Shown one piece after another: positions 34,128-41,407 of a stretch of DNA of 64,000 nucleotides. The notes below the pieces were generated by a model. That model was not told the DNA's origin. It did not search any database and saw only the letters and a program-made list of their open reading frames with translations. The translations under genes were made by a program, and so were the position numbers. Within the stretch, counting starts at the first letter, position 1, and every line of letters starts with the position of its first letter. The stretch is from contig JBBROS010000005.1 in assembly GCA_038229135.1 (NCBI GenBank), positions 1-64,000 of the forward strand. The letters are read 5' to 3'. Source of the stretch: JBBROS01 sp038229135 (GTDB lineage: Bacteria; Pseudomonadota; Alphaproteobacteria; Acetobacterales; Acetobacteraceae).

Positions 34128-34594
34128 TCGCGGTGCCCGGCACGGCCCGTCGCGCCCGCATCGAGCTCGCTCCCGGCCGCACGCTTCTGGCAGCAGTGGC
34201 CGAAGCGCTCGGCGCCATCGCCTGGCCCTCCGCCACCCTGCTCCTGCTCGGCGGCGCCCTCTCCGAGGCTGTCGTCTACACCTCTCAACGCCAGGTGGCC
34301 GGACCCCGCTGGATCAGCTACGGCCCGCCGCACCGCTTCGGCCCCATCTGGTTCGCAACCGGCAGCGGCACCTTCGGCCCCGGCCTCGAGACGACGGGTG
34401 AAGACAGCCCCTCGCTCCACGTCCACGGCACCCTCGCCGCGCCGGACGGCACGCCCTTCGGCGGCCACCTCGACCCGGCACTCAGCATCCTCGCGGGCCC
34501 CATCGCCGCCTATGCCTGGGGCGCTCCCGATGCCCTCTTCCGCCTCGCCCCCGACCCCACCGGCTTCACCCTGTTGGGCCCGGCAAAACCTTGA
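34124..34594 (+). CDS. PPC/DUF296-domain protein 1 (intact histidine motif)
   Basis: A 156-residue protein matching the PPC (DUF296) domain, a trimeric fold also found in plant AT-hook proteins. The strand-helix start RIELAPGRTLLAAVAEALGA and LLLLGGALSEAVVY are typical. The metal-binding histidines are kept in SLHVHGTLAAPDG and FGGHLDPALS. The role of stand-alone bacterial PPC proteins is unknown. It begins at an ATGA overlap with the ligase and ends at a TTGA overlap with the second PPC protein. Confidence 0.75.
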   Translation: MIAVPGTARRARIELAPGRTLLAAVAEALGAIAWPSATLLLLGGALSEAVVYTSQRQVAGPRWISYGPPHRFGPIWFATGSGTFGPGLETTGEDSPSLHVHGTLAAPDGTPFGGHLDPALSILAGPIAAYAWGAPDALFRLAPDPTGFTLLGPAKP

Positions 34595-34914
34595 TCCTCC
34601 TCGCCCGCCTCCAGCCCGGCGACGATCTGGTCCTCGGCATCGAAGCCCTAGCCGCCGCGCACGCCATGCCGAACGCCCTCATCCGCTGCGGCCCCGGCAG
34701 CACCATGCACTGCACCCTGCAGGCGGGCGGCGAGCCCTTCACCGTCCAAGGCCCCGGCGTGGAGCTCCTCGTCGTCCTCGGCGAGCTCCGCCTCGGCATC
34801 GCCACGCTCCACGGCACCGTAGGTGACCCAACCGGCCGCATCTCCGCCGGCCGCTTCGTCCGCGGCCGTAACCCGGTGTGCATCACGGTGGAACTGGCCC
34901 TGGAGCAGAACTGA
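34591..34914 (+). CDS. PPC/DUF296-domain protein 2 (degenerate histidine motif)
   Basis: A 107-residue PPC-like protein. LARLQPGDDLVLGIEALAAAH and GPGVELLVVLGELRLG align with the PPC core. Where the family has H-L-H and G-G-H, this protein has T-L-H and A-G-R (ATLHGTVGDPTGRISAGRF), so two of three metal ligands are lost. The start is TTG overlapping the stop of PPC protein 1. The intact/degenerate pair suggests a mixed oligomer, which is inference. It ends the plus-strand operon just before the low-G+C region. Confidence 0.72.
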   Translation: MILLARLQPGDDLVLGIEALAAAHAMPNALIRCGPGSTMHCTLQAGGEPFTVQGPGVELLVVLGELRLGIATLHGTVGDPTGRISAGRFVRGRNPVCITVELALEQN

Positions 34915-35131
34915 TACCAAGTCGTCGCGTGTAGTCGTCCGCTTATGTGCAAAGTCAGGTTAAACAATCCAAATATCTCGACACACACTGGTCGTTGGCT
35001 CACAACCAAAGACTGCAAAGCGCCGTGCAGCAACGCCTTGGGTCAAGTTTCGCCTTATATCGTCCAATCACGATTGCATACATCCAAGACTGGTCCACTA
35101 TGACTAGTCTACTGATTGAGAGACGAGGGCA
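34915..35131. other. Low-G+C spacer at the edge of a probable acquired segment
   Basis: From 34921 to 35160 I count 117 G or C in 240 bases (49 percent), far below the surrounding genes. No convincing coding frame, repeat or mobile-element end was seen. It probably carries the promoter of the following nuclease-like gene; no clear -35/-10 pair stands out. Confidence 0.7.
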
Positions 35132-35902
35132 ATGTCGTACAAAAAATCGCGGACGTTCAGCCCTAATCACATCGCACACGGCGCTCTAGGCGGCTACCGA
35201 TCCGACTTGAACGATTATATACAATCCAAACAGCCTCATCCACCGCTGATCGACTTCCGCAATAGCGCGCTCGGTTTTTCTGGCATCGCGCTGCACCGTC
35301 CTTCGCTGGCCCAGGACATCATCGCACAAACGCTGCCAGCGCCCATCGTTCCCGCAACGACGGCCCGGAACCAGGCCGAGGCACGGACGGACGCAAGGAA
35401 GCCGGAGCACTCGGTCGGCGAGGAGGCCTATTATAAATCATTCGCCGCTTGGCTTACCGACGGCATCGGCGAGGCGAACGTGGCCGAGCCCATCGGCGGT
35501 AGCACTCTCCGGGGCAAGTGGGGCACCCCCGACGTCCTCGGCGTCCGCAAGCCGCTCAGCTCCGACCCGATCAAGTTCGAGACCGAGATCGTTGCCGCAG
35601 AGATCAAGCTGGACCCGAACCAGCCGATCGTCGCCTTCGGCCAAGCCACCGCCTACTGCCTCTTCGCCCACAAATCCTACGTCGCCATGCCCGAGACCAT
35701 CACCGCGGACGATCTCGGCCGCCTGGAGGCCCTGTCGATGCTGCACGGCATCGGCCTCGTCACCTTCTCGCTCGACCCCTCGGCGCCGAACTTCACCCTC
35801 AAGGTCCGTGCCCGGTCCGGACGCCCCAACCTGGCTTACATGAACCAGATGGCACGGCGCATGAGGGAGGTCCTGCCGCATGTCTACGACCGCATGTTCT
35901 GA
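35132..35902 (+). CDS. PD-(D/E)XK nuclease-like orphan protein
   Basis: A 256-residue protein. The C-terminal half carries a PD-(D/E)XK-like core: Pro133-Asp134 in WGTPDVLGV, Glu157-x-Lys159 in VAAEIKLD and a Gln171...Tyr175 pair in FGQATAYCLF. The spacing and the hydrophobic strands suit a restriction-like nuclease fold. The N-terminal 90 residues are low in G+C and of unknown function; the rest has base composition close to the host. It is an orphan with no methylase or helicase beside it. GAGGG lies close to ATG 35132. Target and role are unknown; degenerate nuclease or defence remnant are both possible. Confidence 0.6.
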   Translation: MSYKKSRTFSPNHIAHGALGGYRSDLNDYIQSKQPHPPLIDFRNSALGFSGIALHRPSLAQDIIAQTLPAPIVPATTARNQAEARTDARKPEHSVGEEAYYKSFAAWLTDGIGEANVAEPIGGSTLRGKWGTPDVLGVRKPLSSDPIKFETEIVAAEIKLDPNQPIVAFGQATAYCLFAHKSYVAMPETITADDLGRLEALSMLHGIGLVTFSLDPSAPNFTLKVRARSGRPNLAYMNQMARRMREVLPHVYDRMF

Positions 35903-35908
35903 GCCAGG

Positions 35909-37957
35909 TCAGACAGTCCCCACCGTCCGGATCCGCGCGCGTGGATGCACCTCCGCCTGGCTCATCACCGGGGTGGACGGCCGCAGCCGCTCCACGATGG
36001 CCCGCACGTGCGGGCGTACCCCGCCCGAGCACAGCAGCACCGCTCCGTCGGCCGCCGGCTGGTCGAACACCGCCCGGAACGCCTGCATGAACTCGCCCAG
36101 CCGGGTCGGCGCCATCGCCAACTGCCGGTCCTCCGGCGGCCCGACCACCGCTTCCGCGAACGCCACTTCCCAGGCCGGCGACAGCGTCACCAGCGGCATG
36201 AAGCCACCGGGCCCCGTGTTCGCGTCACACAGCTGCCGCGCCAGCCGCACCCGCACATGCCCCGCCAGCGCCGGGATGGCGCGCAGGCCGAGCGCGCAGC
36301 CCTCGTGGATGCCCTCGAGGATGGTCGGCAAATCTCGTAGGCTCACCCGCTCCGCCAGCAGCGCCTGCAGCACCCGCTGCACGCCCCCGGTGGTGATCTG
36401 CGCGGGAATCAGCTCGGCCACGAGCTTCTGGTGCTCCCGCGGCAGCTCCTCGAGCAGCTTCGCCGTCTCGGCATGGCTCAGCAGCTCGGCCATCCCGTCC
36501 CGCACCAGCTCCGTCAGGTGCGTCGCCAGCACGCTCGCCGGGTCCACCACGGTGCAGCCGCGCACCGTCGCCTCCTCCCGCAGCGCGGGCTCGATCCACA
36601 GCGCAGGCAGCCCGAAGGCCGGTTCCGTCGTCCTCTCCCCCACCAGGTCCGGCAGCCCGCCGCCCGGGTCCATCGCCAGCAGCTGCATCGGCCGCAGCAC
36701 GCCCCGCCCCACCTCGATCTCCTTCAGCCGGATCGTGTAGGAATCCGCCTCGAGCTCGAGGTTGTCCTGGATCCGAACCTGCGGCAGCACGAACCCCATC
36801 TCGCCCGCGATGCTCCGCCGCAGCCCCTTGATCTGCTCCGTCAGCCGAGGCGCCTCGCCCCCCGCCATGCCCAACAGCCCGAACCCGAGCTCGAGCCGGA
36901 TGCTGTCGATCCGTAGCGCCTCCCCCATCGGCGCCTCCACCGCCGCGGAGGGTGGCGCCACCTCCGCCACGGCCACCGGGTTCTTATGCCGAAACCAGGC
37001 GCCACCGCCTGCCAGCCCCGCCAGCGCCAGGAATGGCAGCGCCGGAAGCCCCGGCATCAGCGCCAGCACCGCCGCCGCCCCGCTCGCCATCATCAGCGGC
37101 TTCGCACTTCCGCCCAGCTGCCGCACCAGCGCCGCATCCGCCGGCCCCTCCACGCCCCCCTTCGTCACCACGATGCCCGCCGCCGTGCTCACCAGCAGCG
37201 CCGGGATCTGGCTCACCAACCCATCCCCCACCGTCAGCGTCGTGAACGTGCTCGCCGCATCCGAGAACGCCATCCCGTGCCGCACGAGCCCGATCGCGAG
37301 CCCGCCGAAGATGTTGATGACCGTGATCAGAAGCCCCGCGATCGCATCCCCGCGCACGAACTTCGCCGCACCGTCCATGGCGCCGTAGAACCCGCTCTCC
37401 TCCTCCAGCTCCCGCCGCCGCACGCGCGCCGTCGCCTCGTTGATCAGCCCCGAGCCGAGGTCCGCATCGATCGCCATCTGCTTGCCCGGCATCGCATCGA
37501 GGCTGAAACGCGCCGCCACCTCCGCAATCCGCCCCGAGCCCTTCGTGATGACCATGAAGTTCACCACGAGCAGGATCGCGAACAGGATCACCCCGATCAC
37601 GACGTCGCCCCCCATCAGGAACCCGCCGAATGCCTGCACCACGTGCCCCGCCGCCGCCGGGCCCTCGTGCCCATGGCTCAGGATCAGCCGCGTGGTGGCC
37701 ACGTTCAGCGACAGCCGCAGCAAGGTCGTCAGCAGCAGCAGCGTGGGGAAGCTCGTGAAGTCGAGCGGCCGCGCGAGGAAGATCGAGACCATCAACACGA
37801 GCACCGACGCCGTGACCGACAGCGCGAGCCCGAGGTCCAGCAGCACCGTCGGCAGCGGCACCACCAGCACGGCAAGTAGCGCAATGACGCCGAGCGCCAG
37901 CCCCACGTCGCTGCCCGGCAGCCACGGCAACGCCCGGGTGCGCCACACGCCCAGCAT
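35909..37957 (-). CDS. flhA: Flagellar export gate protein FlhA
   Basis: A 682-residue inner-membrane protein of the flagellar type III export gate. The N-terminal half (to about residue 310) has about eight membrane helices, with the conserved cytoplasmic loop DAMPGKQMAIDADLGSGLI. The C-terminal cytosolic domain binds chaperone-substrate complexes (LQALLAERVSLRDLPTILEGI is typical). The ATG overlaps the flbD stop (TGATG). The gene lies at the promoter-distal end of the fliF operon and is convergent with the nuclease-like gene. Confidence 0.96.
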   Translation of the reverse strand: MLGVWRTRALPWLPGSDVGLALGVIALLAVLVVPLPTVLLDLGLALSVTASVLVLMVSIFLARPLDFTSFPTLLLLTTLLRLSLNVATTRLILSHGHEGPAAAGHVVQAFGGFLMGGDVVIGVILFAILLVVNFMVITKGSGRIAEVAARFSLDAMPGKQMAIDADLGSGLINEATARVRRRELEEESGFYGAMDGAAKFVRGDAIAGLLITVINIFGGLAIGLVRHGMAFSDAASTFTTLTVGDGLVSQIPALLVSTAAGIVVTKGGVEGPADAALVRQLGGSAKPLMMASGAAAVLALMPGLPALPFLALAGLAGGGAWFRHKNPVAVAEVAPPSAAVEAPMGEALRIDSIRLELGFGLLGMAGGEAPRLTEQIKGLRRSIAGEMGFVLPQVRIQDNLELEADSYTIRLKEIEVGRGVLRPMQLLAMDPGGGLPDLVGERTTEPAFGLPALWIEPALREEATVRGCTVVDPASVLATHLTELVRDGMAELLSHAETAKLLEELPREHQKLVAELIPAQITTGGVQRVLQALLAERVSLRDLPTILEGIHEGCALGLRAIPALAGHVRVRLARQLCDANTGPGGFMPLVTLSPAWEVAFAEAVVGPPEDRQLAMAPTRLGEFMQAFRAVFDQPAADGAVLLCSGGVRPHVRAIVERLRPSTPVMSQAEVHPRARIRTVGTV

Positions 37958-39357
37958 CAGGCGGCCACCCCGCCAGACGAGAACCCGCCAGACGAGAACC
38001 CACCAGACAACAACCCACCGGCCGACAAGCCACCGGTCGACAAGCCGGAGGCGGGCGGCGTCACGGCCATCCCAGCCTGTGCATAGTCCCGCAGCTTGTT
38101 CCGCAGCGCCCGGATGCTGATACCCAGAATGACGGCTGCATGCGTGCGGTTGCCCAGCGTATGCCCGAGCGTCCCCAGGATCAGCTCCCGCTCCACCTCG
38201 TCCACCGTCCGCCCGACGAAGCCGGCCATGCCGCCCGCCGCCGGGGCCGGCGCGCCGGGCCCCGGCGCCAGCTCCACCGCCTCGGACCCGATCTCGGGGC
38301 CCTGCGCTAGCAGCACCGCGCGATGCACCGTGTTTTCGAGCTCCCGCACGTTGCCGCGCCACCCATGCCCCTGCAGTCGCAGCAACGTGGTGGCGCCCAC
38401 GGGCCGGTAGGGCACGCCGTTCGCCTCGGCGAAGCGCCGTGCGTAATGGTCCGCCAGCGCCGGGATGTCGCCCGGCCGCTCCCGCAGCGGCGGGATGCGC
38501 AGGCCCACCACGTTGAGCCGGAAGTAAAGATCCTCCCGGAACCGCCCCGCCGCAGCTTCGGCCGCCAGGTCGCGGTTGCTCGTGGCCAGGATCCGCACGT
38601 CGATCCGCACCGGCGCCGTCCCGCCCACCCGGTCGATCTCCCGCTCCTGCACCGCCCGGAGCAGCTTGGCCTGCAGCCGCACGTCCATCTCGCTGATCTC
38701 GTCCAGCAGCAGCGTGCCGCCCTGCGCGGCCTCGAACTTGCCCAGGCGCCGCGCGATCGCCCCGCTGAACGCCCCCTTCTCGTGCCCGAACAGCTCGCTC
38801 TCCAGCAGCGCCTCCGGGATCGCGGCACAGTTCAGCGCCACGAATGGCCCCCCGGCCCGGCGCGACCGCCGGTGGATGTGCCGCGCCAGCACCTCCTTGC
38901 CCGTCCCGCTCTCCCCGGTGATCAGGATGCTCGCCTCGGACGCCGCCACCTGCTCCGCCCGCCGGACCGTAGCCAGCATCACCGGGTCCCGCGCCACCAG
39001 CGCATGCCCGTCGCCCGACGCCGCCTCCAATATCGCCGCGATCAGGTCCGGGTCGGGCGGCAGCGGCAGGAACTCGCGCGCCCCGGCCCGGATGGCCGCC
39101 GCCGCCGCCTCGGGGGAGGGGTCCACCCCGCACGCCACCACGGACACGCCCAGCCGCTCGGCGGCCAGCGCCCGCACGAGCGCACCCAAATCGTGCGGCA
39201 GCTCCACCAGCACCAGATCCGTCCGCGCATCGGCGCGCAGATGGGCCAGCGCCGCCCGAGAATCGTCTGCCTGCAGCAGCACCGCCCCCCGCGCCCGCGC
39301 GATCCCGGCCGCCTGCCCCAGCGGGCCCGATAGCGAGCCCAGGATCAGCACCCGCAT
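37957..39357 (-). CDS. flbD: Sigma-54-dependent flagellar regulator FlbD
   Basis: A 466-residue activator. Residues 1-115 form a receiver-like domain lacking the acidic pocket and with Glu52 (LVLVELP) at the phosphoacceptor position. The AAA+ domain has ITGESGTGKEVLARHIH (Walker A), the GAFSGA sigma-54 contact loop and GGTLLLDEISEMD (Walker B). A Fis-type helix-turn-helix (NRTHAAVILGISIRALRNKL) follows. The C-terminus is a low-complexity tail of Ser/Gly repeats. Position after fliF-fliG-fliH-fliN matches Caulobacter flbD, which activates hook and basal-body genes. Starts and stops overlap fliN and flhA. Confidence 0.9.
   Translation of the reverse strand: MRVLILGSLSGPLGQAAGIARARGAVLLQADDSRAALAHLRADARTDLVLVELPHDLGALVRALAAERLGVSVVACGVDPSPEAAAAAIRAGAREFLPLPPDPDLIAAILEAASGDGHALVARDPVMLATVRRAEQVAASEASILITGESGTGKEVLARHIHRRSRRAGGPFVALNCAAIPEALLESELFGHEKGAFSGAIARRLGKFEAAQGGTLLLDEISEMDVRLQAKLLRAVQEREIDRVGGTAPVRIDVRILATSNRDLAAEAAAGRFREDLYFRLNVVGLRIPPLRERPGDIPALADHYARRFAEANGVPYRPVGATTLLRLQGHGWRGNVRELENTVHRAVLLAQGPEIGSEAVELAPGPGAPAPAAGGMAGFVGRTVDEVERELILGTLGHTLGNRTHAAVILGISIRALRNKLRDYAQAGMAVTPPASGLSTGGLSAGGLLSGGFSSGGFSSGGVAA
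37970..38044 (-). repeat. Five 15-bp tandem repeats at the 3' end of flbD
   Basis: Units of CCGCCAGACGAGAAC (plus-strand reading): the first two are identical and the following three have accumulated substitutions. They encode the repeating Ser/Thr/Ala-Gly-Gly-Leu/Phe-Ser pentapeptides of the FlbD tail. The array keeps the reading frame. Confidence 0.88.
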
Positions 39358-39689
39358 CAGGCCCGGTCCCCCTTGATGATCTCGGTCATCGTCACGCCGA
39401 GCCGCGTCTCGTCCACCATCACCACCTCGCCGCGCGCCACCAGCCGGTTGTTGACGTAGATGTCGATCGCCTCGCCCAGCTTGCGGTCCAGCTCCACCAC
39501 CGCACCGCGGCCGAGCTTCAGCAATTGGCTCACCTGCATCGTGGCATTGCCCAGCACGGCGCTGACCGTGACGGGGATGTCGTAGACCGCGTCCAGGCTT
39601 CGAGACCGCCCCTCCCCCGCATCGTCGGCCGCCGCCTCGGGCGAGGGTTGCGCGCCGGGCAACTCGGCAAGGTCGAGGCTAGAGGGCAT
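39357..39689 (-). CDS. fliN: Flagellar motor switch protein FliN
   Basis: A 110-residue C-ring component. The SpoA-type core runs from YDIPVTVSAVLGNATMQVSQLLKLGRGAVVELDRKLGE to VDETRLGVTMTEII, the standard C-terminal fold of FliN. About 35 flexible residues precede it. The ATG at 39689 lies within the last codons of fliH (11-base overlap), and the stop overlaps the flbD start (TGATG), showing tight coupling. It works with FliG (and FliM, not in the window) in torque generation and switching. Confidence 0.93.
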   Translation of the reverse strand: MPSSLDLAELPGAQPSPEAAADDAGEGRSRSLDAVYDIPVTVSAVLGNATMQVSQLLKLGRGAVVELDRKLGEAIDIYVNNRLVARGEVVMVDETRLGVTMTEIIKGDRA

Positions 39690-40374
39690 GGTCGAGCACT
39701 CCCGTGGTCTGCTGTTGATCCGTCTCGAGCGGCCCCAGCCCGAGCTGGGCGAGGTGCTCGGCCAGCGTGGCCCGCACGGCAGCCGTGTCGTGCCGCAGCC
39801 CACCATCCTGCCAGCTCACCCGCACGTCGCCCGCTGGCAGGTTCGCCGGGCGCACCTCGATGGTGAGCGTGTCCGACACCGCCTCGGCCTCCGTCGCCAG
39901 CGCCGACTGGAGCGCGTCCACCAGGCCCGCATGCACCCGCACCACCACCCGCGCCTCCCGCGCCAGGAGACGGACGAGGTGCCGCGTCATCGCCTGCACC
40001 TCCCGGTCCCCATGCGTCTGGCACAGCGCGGGCAGCATCGCCTGCAGCTGCGCCAGCACCGTCCGCGCCAGCGTCTCCGCCATCTCGGCCGCGCCCGCCT
40101 CCGCCTCGGCCCGCATCGCCTGCAGTCCAGCGCCGATCGAGGACAGCGCCGCGCCAGCCTCCGCGGCCGCCTCCCGCTCCCATGCCAGCTGCGCTGCCGC
40201 CACGGCCTGGATGCATGCCGCGTCCACGTCCGCCTGCATCAGCGTCCGCACCGGCGGTGGCGGAGGCGGCGCGCGCGGCGGCACCTCGAGCGACACGCCG
40301 AAATCCTCCGCATACAGGATGCCGAACGCGTCCGGACGCGCCACGAACTCCTGCTCGTAGGTGAACGCCTCCAT
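39679..40374 (-). CDS. fliH: Flagellar assembly protein FliH (FlbE-like)
   Basis: A 231-residue cytoplasmic protein. After a proline-rich linker (PPRAPPPPPPVRTL), a long helical and coiled-coil section rich in Ala/Glu spans about 50-130. A C-terminal domain has VVVRVHAGLVDALQ and VRVSWQDGGLRHD, typical of FliH/HrpE. FliH inhibits and docks the export ATPase FliI. Sequence conservation is low in the family; the assignment rests on the pattern and the position between fliG and fliN, equivalent to Caulobacter flbE. Confidence 0.82.
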   Translation of the reverse strand: MEAFTYEQEFVARPDAFGILYAEDFGVSLEVPPRAPPPPPPVRTLMQADVDAACIQAVAAAQLAWEREAAAEAGAALSSIGAGLQAMRAEAEAGAAEMAETLARTVLAQLQAMLPALCQTHGDREVQAMTRHLVRLLAREARVVVRVHAGLVDALQSALATEAEAVSDTLTIEVRPANLPAGDVRVSWQDGGLRHDTAAVRATLAEHLAQLGLGPLETDQQQTTGVLDHAL

Positions 40375-40377
40375 CGC

Positions 40378-41391
40378 CTACTCCACCATCTCGTCGCCGC
40401 CCGACTCGCCCAGCTCGATCTCGCCGCGGCCCGCCAGCTGCTTGGCTAGCACCACGATCCCCGCCTGTGCCTCGTCCACGTCCTTCAGCTTCACGGGCCC
40501 GAGCCCGGCCATGTCGTCCTGCAGCATCCGCCCGGCCCGCTCGCTGAGGTTCGCGAAGAACAGCGCCCGAACCGGCTCGCTCGCCCCCTTCAGCGCCAGC
40601 GGCAGCTTGTCCTTCTCCACCTGGCGCAGCAGCACGCCGATGTCGGCCGCCGTCAGCCGCTTCAAGTCCTCGAAGGTGAACATCAGCGCCTTGATCCGCT
40701 CCGCCGCCTCCCGGTTCCGCTCCTCGAGCGCACTCACGAACCGGCTCTCCGTCTGCCGGTCCAGGCTGTTGAAGATCTCGGCCATCAGCTCGTGGCTGTC
40801 CCGCCGGCTTGCGCGGGCCACGTTGCTCATGAACTCCGTCCGCAGCGTCCGCTCCACCCCGTCGAGCACCTCGCGCTGCACGCTCTCCATCCGGAGCATC
40901 CGCATCACCGCCTCGATCGCGAACCCCTCGGGCAGCAGCGCCAAAACGCGCCCGGCATGGTCCGGCTTGATCTTGCTCAGCACCACCGCGACGGTCTGCG
41001 GATATTCGTTCTTCAGGTAGCTCGCGAGCACCGCCTCGTTCACGTTGCCCAGCTTGTCCCACATCGTCCGCCCGGCCGGCCCGCGGATCTCTTCCATGAT
41101 CTGCGTCGCCCGATCCTTCGGCAGGGCCGCCAGCAGCATGCGCTCGGTGGTTTCGTAGCTGCCGACCAGCGCACCCGAATTGCCGAGGCCGCGGCTGAAC
41201 TCCGCGCACACTCCCTCCACCAAGGACGCGTGTACGCTGCCTAGCCGTGCGATGGCGAGCGACACGTCCCGTAGCTCGTCCTCGTGCATCCGTCCCAGCA
41301 GCCGCGCCGAGGCCTCCTGCCCGATCGCCAGCATCAGGATCGCCGCCTTGTCCCGTCCGCTCAGCTGGCCGTATTCCTGCTTCATCGGCAT
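40378..41391 (-). CDS. fliG: Flagellar motor switch protein FliG
   Basis: A 337-residue rotor protein. The armadillo-like middle domain has NEYPQTVAVVLSKIKPDHA (EHPQ-equivalent motif with Tyr for His). The C-terminal torque helix carries charged residues in FTFEDLKRLTAADIGVLLRQVEKDKLPLAL. It binds FliF at its N-terminal domain and the stator at its C-terminal domain. The start at 41391 is supported by GGTGGA upstream; ATG 41385 is possible. It sits 16 bases after fliF and 3 bases before fliH. Confidence 0.95.
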   Translation of the reverse strand: MPMKQEYGQLSGRDKAAILMLAIGQEASARLLGRMHEDELRDVSLAIARLGSVHASLVEGVCAEFSRGLGNSGALVGSYETTERMLLAALPKDRATQIMEEIRGPAGRTMWDKLGNVNEAVLASYLKNEYPQTVAVVLSKIKPDHAGRVLALLPEGFAIEAVMRMLRMESVQREVLDGVERTLRTEFMSNVARASRRDSHELMAEIFNSLDRQTESRFVSALEERNREAAERIKALMFTFEDLKRLTAADIGVLLRQVEKDKLPLALKGASEPVRALFFANLSERAGRMLQDDMAGLGPVKLKDVDEAQAGIVVLAKQLAGRGEIELGESGGDEMVE

Positions 41392-41407
41392 CGCCGTCCA
41401 CCCCGGC

